Source: an uncultured Alphaproteobacteria bacterium (GTDB lineage: Bacteria > Pseudomonadota > Alphaproteobacteria > Rhodobacterales > Rhodobacteraceae). From it: a stretch of 64,000 bases of DNA. The translations under genes and the position numbers were made by a program. Where the stretch lies: positions 1 through 64,000 of the forward strand of contig CAJWEI010000003.1 in NCBI GenBank assembly GCA_913031285.1, given 5' to 3'. Shown here one piece after another: positions 55,577 to 64,000 of this stretch (its first letter is position 1; the number at the start of each line of letters is the position of its first letter). Below the pieces are notes generated by a model. The model was not told the DNA's origin, did no database searches, and was given only the letters and a program-made list of their open reading frames with translations.

Positions 55577-58039
55577 ATGGCTGAAGAGGTTGTACCCGAC
55601 GATTTGGAAATCGCGGACGAGTTGATCGCAGAACGGCGGACAGAAAAGCCCGGTGAAACACCCAAAGACATGACCCCATGGCAGCGTCCTATTACTGGGG
55701 GTATTGATTTAATCAACGACTGGGCTGGTAAAATCTTGTGCCTGTTGATGGTTCCTTTGATTGGAGTTGTCGTGATTGAAGTCTTTTCCAGGAACGCCTT
55801 TGGTATCATGGCCAGTTACGATTGGGATGATACGGCCCGGGCATTGGGCCTCGGACCGACAATGTTCGCCTATGATATCAGTCGTATGATTGCGGGTGTT
55901 TTGTTTATGGGAGCTGCAGGTTATGGTCTCATGCGTGGCGTGCATATTCGGGCTGATTTCTTATATCGCAATTGGTCTGACAAGACACAGTCAACTGTCG
56001 ATGCGTTGCTTTATATGGCCTTCTTTATACCTTCAATGTTGTTTTTTACACTGATTGCGGCCCAGTATTGGGAAGTTGCATATCGTACAGGAGAGACTGC
56101 TTTTGATAGCCCGTGGGAACCTCTATTGTGGCCGGCGCGCTTGGCAATGCCAATTGGTGGTTTGCTGCTCTTTTTGCAAGGTTTCCCAGAACTTTTTCGT
56201 GCCTTTCATAAAATGGGTAAAGAACGTGAACGTTATTTCGTTATGGCGATGCCTGCTTATTTGATAGCCTTGGCATGGCTGGTAATGGCCGTCTTTTACC
56301 CGGATGCCACACCACGTGGTGAATGGTTTAATGACATTATGTCTGCGCGCCCGGGGTTATCCAAACCGATGATTGGCTTGATCATGTTGGGAGCGATGAT
56401 CTTTGTAATTTTTATTGGATTTCCAATTTCGTTTACATTAATTTTCTTGGCCTTTGTCTTTGGTATTTGGGGATCTAATTTCAAACTCACAACGCTGTTG
56501 ATGACACTTAACACAAACTCAACTATGCTTAATGACCAGCTCATGGCGGTTCCTCTTTTCATATTGATGGGTATAGTCATGGAGGCTGCAGGTCTCATGG
56601 AACGTTTGTTTTCCTCAATTCAGATGATTATGTCTCGTGTGCGAGGGTCACTGTATATTGCTGTTCTGATAGTTGCTACAATCTTTGCGGCCGCCACGGG
56701 TATCGTGGGCGCCTCTGTAACACTGTTGGGCATTATGGCTGGTGCAACTATGAACAGGTCGGGCTATAATGTTCAACTTGCAGCTGGAACGATTACAGCT
56801 GGTGGTACGCTGGGCATTTTAATACCACCATCAATTATGTTGATTGTGATGGGCCCTGTCCTGGAAGTGTCCACGCTGGATCTGTTCCGTGGCGCGTTTA
56901 TTCCGGGTGCTTTATTGGCTACCTTATACCTTATCTATACTTTGGGTCGTTGCTGGCTTAACCCCGAGCTGGGTCCAGTTCTATCAGATGCAGATCAGCC
57001 AAAAACCTCGGATTTCTATGGTTCTGAAGTTGCGCTAATATCGTTAGCTGTTCTAACTATTTGCCGCGTCTTTGGTCTTGGAATTGGTGGAGCCTTTGGT
57101 GGAGTTATTCCATTCGGTGGACTGATTGCTTTATGTGCAGTTTTGTTATTAGCGTATCTTGCTTATCGCAAACTAACGGCTCTGCGAATTGCGCTTCCTA
57201 TCGCAGTTTTGTTTCATGGCTACATTGTCGTAGTGAACTGGTCTGAAGGCTTCCCAATTGTATCCGCCGTTTTATTTGTTTTTACAATGTTGCTTGGAAT
57301 CTTGGCGTCGCCCATTTATCGAGCAGACGCAGGTGATCGTTTTGAATTCTCTGACCTTTGGGATGAATTTTTTGCCGGCCTTATGCCGCCCACAATTTTG
57401 ATCTCATTTGCCTTGGGTTCTATACTTTTGGGCTTTGCAACGCCTGCAGAAGCCGCGGCAATGGGTGCATTCGGTTCGATCCTGCTATCGATTGTATACC
57501 GAAAATTTACGTTTTCCGGATTTTTTGACAGCCTGATTAAAGCCTTAGAAATCACCGTGTTAATAATGTTCCTTGTTGCAGCTTCAAACTTTTTTGGGGC
57601 TGAATTCTCAAACCTTGGAACCCCTAAGATGATGACGGAGTTGCTTTTAGGGTTGGACATGTCGCCCTACTTTGTTCTTTTGATGGTGATGGCGCTGATA
57701 TTTGTTCTGGGTTGGCCGCTAGAATGGGTACCTATCGTCTTAATCGTTGTGCCGGTCATACTGCCGACTGTGTTAGCATTGGATGTACATGGCTTAAATG
57801 GTTACGACCTTATGGTTTGGTTTGGTATTCTTGTAGCAGTAAATCTGCAAACAGCTTGGCTGTCACCGCCCGTAGCCTTGTCGGCTTACTTTCTTAAAGG
57901 CGTTGTACCCAGCTGGGACCTGAAAGATATTTACTTGGGTATGATGCAGTTCATGCTGATCCAGTTAATCGGATTAACACTGATTTTTATCTTTCCGCAG
58001 ATTGTTCTTTGGTTGCCAAATCAAGTCTTTGGCCAATAG
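55577..58039 (+). CDS. fused TRAP permease (DctQ-DctM), with extra helices
   Basis: One 820-residue membrane protein joins the small DctQ-like domain (residues about 40-220, four helices) with the large DctM domain. I start at the ATG giving MAEEVVPDDLEIADELIAE, with GGGAG eight bases upstream; an in-frame ATG lies six codons before. The DctM part has the usual ATGIVGASVTLLGIMAG and ITAGGTLGILIPPSIMLIV motifs and AAVNLQTAW-like C-terminal helices. Between its two halves there is an insertion of roughly 100 residues with about four hydrophobic segments. It works with the receptor gene upstream as a sodium-driven uptake system. Confidence 0.92.
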   Translation: MAEEVVPDDLEIADELIAERRTEKPGETPKDMTPWQRPITGGIDLINDWAGKILCLLMVPLIGVVVIEVFSRNAFGIMASYDWDDTARALGLGPTMFAYDISRMIAGVLFMGAAGYGLMRGVHIRADFLYRNWSDKTQSTVDALLYMAFFIPSMLFFTLIAAQYWEVAYRTGETAFDSPWEPLLWPARLAMPIGGLLLFLQGFPELFRAFHKMGKERERYFVMAMPAYLIALAWLVMAVFYPDATPRGEWFNDIMSARPGLSKPMIGLIMLGAMIFVIFIGFPISFTLIFLAFVFGIWGSNFKLTTLLMTLNTNSTMLNDQLMAVPLFILMGIVMEAAGLMERLFSSIQMIMSRVRGSLYIAVLIVATIFAAATGIVGASVTLLGIMAGATMNRSGYNVQLAAGTITAGGTLGILIPPSIMLIVMGPVLEVSTLDLFRGAFIPGALLATLYLIYTLGRCWLNPELGPVLSDADQPKTSDFYGSEVALISLAVLTICRVFGLGIGGAFGGVIPFGGLIALCAVLLLAYLAYRKLTALRIALPIAVLFHGYIVVVNWSEGFPIVSAVLFVFTMLLGILASPIYRADAGDRFEFSDLWDEFFAGLMPPTILISFALGSILLGFATPAEAAAMGAFGSILLSIVYRKFTFSGFFDSLIKALEITVLIMFLVAASNFFGAEFSNLGTPKMMTELLLGLDMSPYFVLLMVMALIFVLGWPLEWVPIVLIVVPVILPTVLALDVHGLNGYDLMVWFGILVAVNLQTAWLSPPVALSAYFLKGVVPSWDLKDIYLGMMQFMLIQLIGLTLIFIFPQIVLWLPNQVFGQ

Positions 58040-58192
58040 GAAAGAATAATGCCGAGATCGGTTTGATAACATCAAATGACCTATGACTATCAATTTTGTT
58101 GTTCTGGGTTGCTTAAACCATCTTGAATGGAGCTGCACCGATTGAGAACTATCTAAATTTTGGAGCCAAACTACTTTAAATATAGGTAGCAG

Positions 58193-58224
58193 AAATTATT
58201 CTTGATTTTAACCAAGAATAATTT
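58193..58224. terminator. bidirectional hairpin between TRAP permease and fabI
   Basis: Twelve perfect base pairs (AAATTATTCTTG with CAAGAATAATTT) enclose an eight-base loop. It lies between the convergent TRAP and fabI genes. T tracts on both sides are short, so termination strength is uncertain. Confidence 0.5.
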
Positions 58225-58231
58225 TGGATAT

Positions 58232-59020
58232 TTATATATTCTCCATGCGCGGCATGCCCATAACATGGAAACCACCGTCAACATGAATTATTTCGCCTGT
58301 CGTACAGGCCCCAGAATCGCCAATAAGATAAACTGCAGTACCTCCAACGGCCTCTAACGTTGCATTAGATTGTAATGGGGCGTTCTGACCTGTGAATTTA
58401 TATGTCTTACGTGCCCCCCCAATAGCAGCCCCTGCAAGAGTTTTCATTGGTCCAGGCGAGATTGCATTGACGCGAATTCCTTCCGGCCCAAGATCGCTGG
58501 CAAGGTAACGCACTGTAGATTCCAAGGCGGCTTTAGCGACACCCATCACATTATAAAATGGAGTCACTTTGTTTGAACCTTGATAGGTCAAAGTGATGAG
58601 AGAGCCACCATTCTCAACCATCATAGGGTGCGCTCTGCGGGCGACTTCGATAAACGAATATGCTGAAATATCTAAGGAGTTTTTAAAGTTTTCTCTGCCA
58701 GTGTGTAAAAACCGACCAGTCAATTCATTCTTGTCGGAAAACGCAATTGCATGTACCAGAAAATCTATTTGAGGCCAGCGCTCTTTTAATTGCCCAAAGG
58801 CAGCGTCCAGCGAGGCGTCGTCCGTCACATCGACATCGATCATAAAGTTTGAGCCGATCGAAGCTGCCAAGGGTTCTAGCCTTTTACCAAAAGCGTCGCC
58901 TTGATGTGTAAAAGCGAGCTCTGCACCGGCTCCATGCAGTGCCTTAGCAATTCCCCAAGCGATCGAGCGTTCGTTTGCCACGCCCATAACCAAACCACGT
59001 TTGTTGGTAAGTAAGCCCAT
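58232..59020 (-). CDS. fabI: enoyl-[acyl-carrier-protein] reductase (NADH)
   Basis: The 262-residue enzyme reduces enoyl-ACP in fatty acid elongation. The cofactor loop GVANERSIAWGIAKAL and the catalytic Tyr156 and Lys163 (in FYNVMGVAKAAL), with Tyr146, lie at the same positions as in E. coli FabI. The substrate loop around GAAIGGARKTY is complete. It is the last gene of the fabA-fabB-fabI series on the minus strand, 13 bases after fabB. Confidence 0.96.
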   Translation of the reverse strand: MGLLTNKRGLVMGVANERSIAWGIAKALHGAGAELAFTHQGDAFGKRLEPLAASIGSNFMIDVDVTDDASLDAAFGQLKERWPQIDFLVHAIAFSDKNELTGRFLHTGRENFKNSLDISAYSFIEVARRAHPMMVENGGSLITLTYQGSNKVTPFYNVMGVAKAALESTVRYLASDLGPEGIRVNAISPGPMKTLAGAAIGGARKTYKFTGQNAPLQSNATLEAVGGTAVYLIGDSGACTTGEIIHVDGGFHVMGMPRMENI

Positions 59021-59033
59021 TTTTAAACCCTTT

Positions 59034-60266
59034 TTAGGTATTGCGGTATTTTGATAAAATCATAGATCCGTTAGTTCCGCCAAAGCCAAAGCTATTTGTC
59101 ATGACGCTGTCTAAACCGGCATTCTCGACCAATTCTGTTGCAATTTCATCCGGATTTAAGGCTGGGTCCAATGCCTGAACATTGATCGAGGGACAAATGA
59201 AATCATGCTCTAGCATCAAAAGACAGTAAATAGCCTCTAATGCTCCTGCTGCGCCCTGGCTATGCCCTGTCATAGACTTTGTTGAGCTAACTGGCGGTGT
59301 TTTACCTTTACCAAACACGCGTCTAACTGCTTCGATCTCGCCGATATCCCCAACGGGTGTGGATGTACCATGGGCGTTGATGTAATTTACACTCCGGTCT
59401 TTTGGTAACGTACTCAGAGCAAGGCGCATAGCGCGCTCTCCACCCTCACCTGAGGGGGCAACCATGTCGTGCCCGTCAGATGTTGCGCCATAGCCTGTAA
59501 CCTCGCCATATATTTTAGCGCCGCGAGCTTTGGCATGGTCTAGTTCTTCTAAAACCAGAATTCCGCCACCGCCGCTGATTACGAACCCGTCCCGATTTGC
59601 ATCAAACGCCCGTGACGCAGTTGCAGGTCTGTCATTATATTTGCTCGACATTGCACCCATCGCGTCGAACAGACACGAGAGTGTCCAATCCAGTTCCTCT
59701 CCTCCACCTGCAAACATTATGTCTTGCTTACCAAGCATAATTTGCTCTGACGCATTCCCAATGCAATGCAAAGACGTTGAACAAGCAGAAGTAATGGAAT
59801 AGTTTACTCCTTTAATCTTAAAGGCTGTCGACAAATTTGCTGAGATAGTTGAAGACATGCACTTAGGCACTGCAAAAGGGCCAATTTTTTTTGGAGAACC
59901 GGACTTAAGAACTATTTGGTGAGCGGCCAGCATAGCACTTGTTGAAGGTCCTCCCGACCCCGCCACTAATCCGGTGCGCGGATGCGACACGTCTGCTTGA
60001 TTGAGGCCGGCATCGGCAATGGCCTGTTCCATGGCTATAAATGCATAAGCCGCACCTGGGCCCATGAATCGTAAAGTGCGTTTGTCGATTTCATCAGCAA
60101 GATTTAATTGGATTGCTCCCGCAATTTGGCTTCTGAAGCCGTGTTCCCTCATGTTTGCATTGCTTGCAATCCCAGATTTACCATTTTTTAGATTTTCAAG
60201 AACTTGAACCGCATTATTTCCTATTGAGGAAACGACACCGAGACCTGTGACCACAACCCTGCGCAT
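59034..60266 (-). CDS. fabB: 3-oxoacyl-[acyl-carrier-protein] synthase I
   Basis: The 410-residue condensing enzyme has the catalytic Cys162 in SITSACSTSLHCIG and the two His at 299 (NAHGTSTPVGD) and 335 (SMTGHSQGAAGALE), with Lys330. With FabA it makes unsaturated fatty acids anaerobically. It lies 29 bases after fabA and 13 bases before fabI, so the three genes form one transcript. The product is cytoplasmic and appears intact. Confidence 0.96.
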   Translation of the reverse strand: MRRVVVTGLGVVSSIGNNAVQVLENLKNGKSGIASNANMREHGFRSQIAGAIQLNLADEIDKRTLRFMGPGAAYAFIAMEQAIADAGLNQADVSHPRTGLVAGSGGPSTSAMLAAHQIVLKSGSPKKIGPFAVPKCMSSTISANLSTAFKIKGVNYSITSACSTSLHCIGNASEQIMLGKQDIMFAGGGEELDWTLSCLFDAMGAMSSKYNDRPATASRAFDANRDGFVISGGGGILVLEELDHAKARGAKIYGEVTGYGATSDGHDMVAPSGEGGERAMRLALSTLPKDRSVNYINAHGTSTPVGDIGEIEAVRRVFGKGKTPPVSSTKSMTGHSQGAAGALEAIYCLLMLEHDFICPSINVQALDPALNPDEIATELVENAGLDSVMTNSFGFGGTNGSMILSKYRNT

Positions 60267-60295
60267 TGGGTAATCCTTTTTGTTCAGCCTTTGTC

Positions 60296-60805
60296 CTAGC
60301 TTTCTGACAAGGCTACCTTCATATCTTTGACTTGATAAATCACTTCACCATCGGCTTCAACCCAACCGTCAGCCACACCCATAGTCAAACGACGTGTTTG
60401 CAGGGCCTTTGTGAAGTGTATGTGATATTTCAGCATTTCCCTGTCAGGCCGAACCATACCGGTCAACTTTACTTCACCGACGCCAAGTGCGTAACCGCGC
60501 CCTTGCCATCCCCGCCATCCCAAATTGAAACCGGTGAGTTGCCAAAGGCCATCTAGGCCTAGGCAACCTGGCATAATTGGATTATTTGGAAAATGGCAAT
60601 CAAAAAACCAAAGATCTGGTGAAATATTGAATTCTGCAATTATATGCCCTTTGCTATGTTCACCGCCGTCTGAACTCACTTCAGTGACGCGGTCTACCAT
60701 AAGCATTGGTGGTTCTGGCAATTGGGCATTCCCAGGGCCGAACAACTCGCCGCGTGCACATTTTAAAAGTTCGTCTTTGTCAAAACTGCTCGGGAAACTG
60801 ATCAT
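60296..60805 (-). CDS. fabA: 3-hydroxydecanoyl-ACP dehydratase/isomerase
   Basis: The 169-residue hotdog enzyme dehydrates 3-hydroxyacyl-ACP and isomerises trans-2-decenoyl-ACP, the branch point for unsaturated fatty acids. The catalytic His71 in [14 protein letters not shown] and Asp85 in [10 protein letters not shown] are present. It is the first gene of the fabA-fabB-fabI operon and is divergent from irr. The shared 188-base upstream region contains a dyad. Confidence 0.96.
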   Translation of the reverse strand: MISFPSSFDKDELLKCARGELFGPGNAQLPEPPMLMVDRVTEVSSDGGEHSKGHIIAEFNISPDLWFFDCHFPNNPIMPGCLGLDGLWQLTGFNLGWRGWQGRGYALGVGEVKLTGMVRPDREMLKYHIHFTKALQTRRLTMGVADGWVEADGEVIYQVKDMKVALSES

Positions 60806-60872
60806 TTATCGATGAGCCTTTTTCTTAATAGGTCTTTTTTCTGAGCTATTCCTTATCACCCAACTCTTGCTA

Positions 60873-60886
60873 GTGGCAAGTGCCAC
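60873..60886. promoter_or_regulatory. palindrome between fabA and irr
   Basis: GTGGCA and TGCCAC form a perfect six-base inverted repeat with a two-base spacer, flanked by CTTG and CAAG arms a few bases out. It sits between the divergent fabA and irr genes. It could be an operator for a fatty-acid or iron regulator; binding is not shown. Confidence 0.4.
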
Positions 60887-60993
60887 AAGTCATTGGCAAT
60901 CTTCTCTAAGTAGACGAAAAGTAGCAGTTTTATAAAATGTTTGGGTTTGAATGATCTTGCACCATGTGATAGGCGTTTAAAAAAAGAGGAGTC

Positions 60994-61413
60994 GTGACTT
61001 CAGTGACATCAAAACGCGCAAACCAGTGGCTGGCCTCTGCCGATCTGAGACCAACGCGTCAGCGAGTGGCTCTTGCAGAGGTCCTTATAGGCGATGGTAA
61101 ACACCGCCACGTGACTGCTGAAACTCTTTTTGAGCAGGTTAAACTGGGCGGTGAGAAAGTATCTTTAGCAACTGTTTACAATACTTTGCGCGCTTTTTGT
61201 GATGCTGGCCTGACTCAGGAAGTCACTGTCGACGGTTCGAAAAGTTATTTTGACACCAACACGTATGATCACCCTCATTTTTATTGGGACGATACGCAAA
61301 CGCTAACTGATGCGCCGGCAGACCAGATGAAAATTACTCAATTACCGGATGCTCCAGAGGGTATGGAAATTGGGTCTGTCGACGTTGTTATACGTCTTCG
61401 CAAGAAGAATTAG
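60994..61413 (+). CDS. irr: Irr-type Fur family regulator
   Basis: The 139-residue protein is a Fur-family winged-helix regulator. It has RPTRQRVALAEVLIGDGKHRH, HVTAETLFEQV, the recognition helix SLATVYNTLRAFCDAG, and the haem/metal segment YDHPHFYWDD. Irr proteins in alphaproteobacteria repress or activate iron and haem genes in response to haem. The CxxC motifs of Fur are absent, which fits Irr. The start is GTG with GAGG close upstream. Its place divergent from fabA is, as I recall, a common arrangement in Rhodobacterales. Confidence 0.92.
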   Translation: MTSVTSKRANQWLASADLRPTRQRVALAEVLIGDGKHRHVTAETLFEQVKLGGEKVSLATVYNTLRAFCDAGLTQEVTVDGSKSYFDTNTYDHPHFYWDDTQTLTDAPADQMKITQLPDAPEGMEIGSVDVVIRLRKKN

Positions 61414-61419
61414 TGTTTC

Positions 61420-62403
61420 TTGCGTGCGATTGGTTATGATAAATTCGGAACTGCAGTTCAGGTTTTGAAGATAACGGAGTTGCCGAGCCCAACGCCAGGG
61501 GACGGCGAACTTATTGTCAAACTTGCCTATTCTGGCGTGAATCCCTCTGATGTTAAATCACGTGTTGGTAGTAGACCCGGTATCACTAAACCTGCTTTTG
61601 ACTTTATTGTACCTCATTCTGATGGCTCTGGTATAGTGACTGAGGTTGGCGCTGGGGTTGACCCTGCGAGGGTAGGACAAAGGGTTTGGATTTGGAATGG
61701 ACAATGGGGCCGAGCATTAGGTACAATGGCGGAGTATATTACTATTCCAGATGCTCAGGCAGTTGAATTACCAGACAAGATTAGTCTAGAAGCAGGAGCG
61801 ACTTTTGGGATCCCGGGGCTAACAGCAGCGCAATGCGTTTTGGGCGGAGATGACATAAAAGACAAAACAGTCTTGGTTTCAGGCGGAGCAGGTGCAGTGG
61901 GACATTTTGCGGTTCAAATTGCAAAATGGGCTGGTGCTGAGGTGATCGCGACTGCATCGCCAAAAAACTGGGATCATGTGCGAGCCGCAGGGGCAGATCA
62001 TGTGCTTGATTACAATTCACCTGAGCTTAGTGAACAAATTAAGGCTCTCTGTCCAAATGGGGTAGATCGATCGGTAGAGCTAGAATTTGGTTCTAATATA
62101 TCGCTTCTAGCAAAAATTATGCGCCCGTTAGGAACTATTGCTGCCTACGGCTCAGCAATAGACTTAAACCCAAAAATTCCTTTTGGGCCTCTCTTATTTA
62201 AAGCGCTTAAGGTTGATATCACACTCATCTATATTTTAGATGAATTAGCGCGAAAAAACGCTATAAATAGCTTGCACCAAGCGTTTGCAGACAATGCTCT
62301 AGTACCATCAATAGATGAGATTTATGACTTTGAAGCCTGTGTCCAAGCACACGAGAAAGTTGAGCAATCTGGACGCCGTGGGGCAAGCCTAATTAGGTTG
62401 TAG
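61420..62403 (+). CDS. zinc-less NADPH:quinone reductase (MDR superfamily)
   Basis: The 327-residue enzyme begins at TTG seven bases after the irr stop, so it is likely co-transcribed and possibly translationally coupled. The MDR pattern is complete: VLKITELPSPTPGDGELIVK, YSGVNPSDVKSRVG, and the NADPH site VLVSGGAGAVGHFAVQIAKW. No zinc-binding Cys/His set is present. It probably reduces quinones or enones. The link to irr is operon position only. Confidence 0.88.
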   Translation: MRAIGYDKFGTAVQVLKITELPSPTPGDGELIVKLAYSGVNPSDVKSRVGSRPGITKPAFDFIVPHSDGSGIVTEVGAGVDPARVGQRVWIWNGQWGRALGTMAEYITIPDAQAVELPDKISLEAGATFGIPGLTAAQCVLGGDDIKDKTVLVSGGAGAVGHFAVQIAKWAGAEVIATASPKNWDHVRAAGADHVLDYNSPELSEQIKALCPNGVDRSVELEFGSNISLLAKIMRPLGTIAAYGSAIDLNPKIPFGPLLFKALKVDITLIYILDELARKNAINSLHQAFADNALVPSIDEIYDFEACVQAHEKVEQSGRRGASLIRL

Positions 62404-62631
62404 AATTTTTAAATTTGATCTTAACGTTCTTTGAAACGCAGACTGGATAGCTGTTACTTAAATAATTCCTTTTGATTGGCGGTTACATTAACAATTATCA
62501 ATTCTTAATCAGAACCATATCCCTATGCTGTGCGTTAATAAAATTCAATAAGTAGCTGAAATTAATATGAACCGAGTTATTTAATTTTTAATGCCTTTTG
62601 CGCAAATATTTTTCACTAAGGTAGCGCAATT

Positions 62632-63375
62632 TTACAATGGCGCGTCAGGCTTATCTAAAACAAATGTATGGATCGTAAAAACCACTGCATCGCTTTTCGG
62701 CAGGCGCATTAATGTTTGTTTTTCGCATCTTATATACTTACCTTCATTCCGCCTCAATATCTTGCGCGGATTTAAAAACGTGCGCGGCTGGTGTAAGTCG
62801 GGAGCCTGATAATAGAGTTTATTGAACCGCCAAAGTGGGCGTTCCACTTTGATCCCATCAAAAAGACGCTGGACGCGACGTGTGATATTCTCATCATATT
62901 CGGCAACAGGTTTGTGGATCACCGTCAGTGGGTGCATGAATTTTTCGGACAATGACCAACTGGCCGGAAAGCATAAAACTGCGCCGGTTAAAATATGCTC
63001 ATCACCACGTTTTTGCATGATGCAAAAATCGTTCTGAACTAGACGTCCCAGCGTAGCCATCGGGTCTGATAGATCTATTTTGACAGATCTTCCATCCGGG
63101 CAACGGACTTTTTCTGCATTCTGCTCAAAATCACGAAGGTGTGGTAGGAATTCCAGTGTTTTTTTGAGTAGCTCTAACGCAGCATTAACTGCCATATTAT
63201 CTAGTGCGATAACTGCATTGCGATTATCGGTTATCAGCCGCTCTCGCTCTTCCATTTGTCCAGCGTAAGCCTCATCCATGATCAGCCATTCTCGTGGATC
63301 CAGAGGGGAAATCCCAGGCAATAGTGTGTCCCTCTTTGTTTCAAAGGGGAGCTCTCTTTGAAAAACCGCTTTCAT
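62632..63375 (-). CDS. DUF3445 / haem-dependent oxidative N-demethylase-like protein
   Basis: The 247-residue protein has the DUF3445 pattern: LPGISPLDPREWLIMDEAYAG at the start, DLSDPMATLGRLVQNDFCIM, and LCFPASWSLSEKFMHPLTVIHKPVAEY, followed by RVQRLFDGIKVERPLWRFN. Related HODM proteins bind haem and remove methyl groups from methylamines such as dimethylamine, though most members are uncharacterised. It is divergent from the broken dddP gene 100 bases away. No partner subunit is visible. It appears intact. Confidence 0.85.
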   Translation of the reverse strand: MKAVFQRELPFETKRDTLLPGISPLDPREWLIMDEAYAGQMEERERLITDNRNAVIALDNMAVNAALELLKKTLEFLPHLRDFEQNAEKVRCPDGRSVKIDLSDPMATLGRLVQNDFCIMQKRGDEHILTGAVLCFPASWSLSEKFMHPLTVIHKPVAEYDENITRRVQRLFDGIKVERPLWRFNKLYYQAPDLHQPRTFLNPRKILRRNEGKYIRCEKQTLMRLPKSDAVVFTIHTFVLDKPDAPL

Positions 63376-63478
63376 TAGAATGTAGAGTTACAGAAAACGG
63401 CAGAATTGCAAGTAGGTAACGGGCTCCACGCTTCTAAGTATTCTTGTTTGGTGTTGTGGAAATTGGGGAGAAGGTTCT

Positions 63479-64000
63479 GTGGTAATAAACTATAAAGACC
63501 CACGAAAAATTGACCCTACTGTGGTGGATAGAACCCGAGATAGTACATTCAACGATCAAAACCGTGTTGAAATTGGGTCGACGCGTTTAGCCTTCGATGA
63601 ATGGCAGGCTTAGGACTTTACCCTTCCAGATTTACAAATGATGCGCCGCTTTCGTTGGGAGCTGTTGACCCAGCATATAGTTGACCGTGATTATGGCGGT
63701 CTTTTGATTTTTGACCCTCTCAAAATATGCTAGGCGATAGACAGTACGAATATGCAGCTGTGGAATACACACGACCCGTTTCGGGCAGTGCTTTTACGTC
63801 CCGACGGCCATATGGTCATGTGGGACAACAAGAATTCTCCTTTTCTGTCCAAGTTTAATCCACTGGTCAGAGAACAAAGATCAGGTACAGACTTTTTCTA
63901 CTTTGATCGTGGTAATAAAGTGGATATGGCAGCGCAAGTTTTTGCAAATCAACTGAGCGGTTGGTCGAAGAACACGGAGATGATAATAAGTTCCTTGCAG
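63479..64000 (+). pseudogene. dddP: broken DMSP lyase gene, partial at the window edge
   Basis: A GTG after GGAGAAGG opens a frame that follows the N-terminal part of DddP: YKDPRKIDPT, then RVEIGSTRLAFDEW, PDLQMMRRFRWELL, VDRDYGGLLIFDPL, then DSTNMQLWNTHDPFRAVLL, MVMWDNKNSPFLSKFNPLV and FYFDRGNKVDMAAQVFAN. TAG stops at 63611-63613 and at 63731-63733, and near 63960 the frame shifts so that LVEEHGDDNKFLA is read out of frame. DddP is an M24-like enzyme that cleaves dimethylsulphoniopropionate to DMS and acrylate. The metal-binding residues lie beyond the window. The visible defects make the product non-functional. Confidence 0.9.

Noticed and set aside
1-64000. CRISPR array, insertion sequence, prophage or toxin-antitoxin pair
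   Set aside because: I saw no regularly spaced repeats, transposase or integrase motifs or typical toxin-antitoxin overlaps anywhere in the window.

Overview
This window looks like a chromosomal segment of a marine, Roseobacter-like alphaproteobacterium (Rhodobacterales). I infer this from the gene set: the fabI-fabB-fabA block divergent from an Irr-type Fur regulator, a dddP (DMSP lyase) homologue, a DUF3445 haem N-demethylase-like gene, a fused TRAP transporter, two GMC oxidoreductases and uxaC. The DNA is AT-rich by eye (not computed), and many starts are TTG or GTG with good Shine-Dalgarno sequences. I saw no rRNA, tRNA, insertion sequence or CRISPR array.

Region 1 (1-11.2 kb) has low coding density and holds broken genes. 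It contains a MaoC-like dehydratase, a 2-keto-4-pentenoate hydratase-like enzyme, some very small membrane, lipoprotein and Cys-rich genes, and three clear pseudogenes: an NADH:flavin oxidoreductase, a SnoaL-like protein and an RraA-like protein. Region 2 (11.3-24.6 kb) has monomeric isocitrate dehydrogenase, glucuronate isomerase, an amidase, and an HxlR regulator divergent from a three-gene envelope module (MMPL/RND permease, LolA-like carrier, beta-barrel protein), followed by peptidase T.

Region 3 (25-40 kb) is mixed metabolism: small orphans, two MFS carriers, a rhodanese, an acetamidase/formamidase, a class-V PLP enzyme, an ArgE-like deacylase, a DEAD-box helicase, a sterol-desaturase-family hydroxylase and an acyl-CoA synthetase. 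Region 4 (40.4-48.7 kb) has a four-gene minus-strand operon (quinone oxidoreductase, cupin, GMC oxidoreductase, enolase-superfamily enzyme), probably for oxidising and dehydrating a polyol or sugar acid, then an AhpD-like protein, an esterase, an atypical SDR and a D-threonine aldolase-like enzyme.

Region 5 (49-58 kb) has a broken DUF2652 gene, an agmatinase-family ureohydrolase, an IclR regulator, a second GMC oxidoreductase, a TerC protein and a TRAP system. In the TRAP system the binding-protein gene is separated by a strong hairpin from one fused DctQM permease. Region 6 (58-64 kb) has fabI, fabB, fabA, irr, a quinone reductase, the DUF3445 gene and, at the edge, a dddP pseudogene with two in-frame stops and a frameshift.

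The main theme is catabolic gene content undergoing erosion. At least five genes have decayed in place, and most of the stops I could trace look like GC-to-AT transitions. I do not see a clear new defence or mobile system. The best candidates for follow-up are the HxlR/MMPL/LolA-like/barrel module, the broken dddP and the cluster of tiny membrane and lipoprotein genes. All family calls were made by reading motifs, without database searches.
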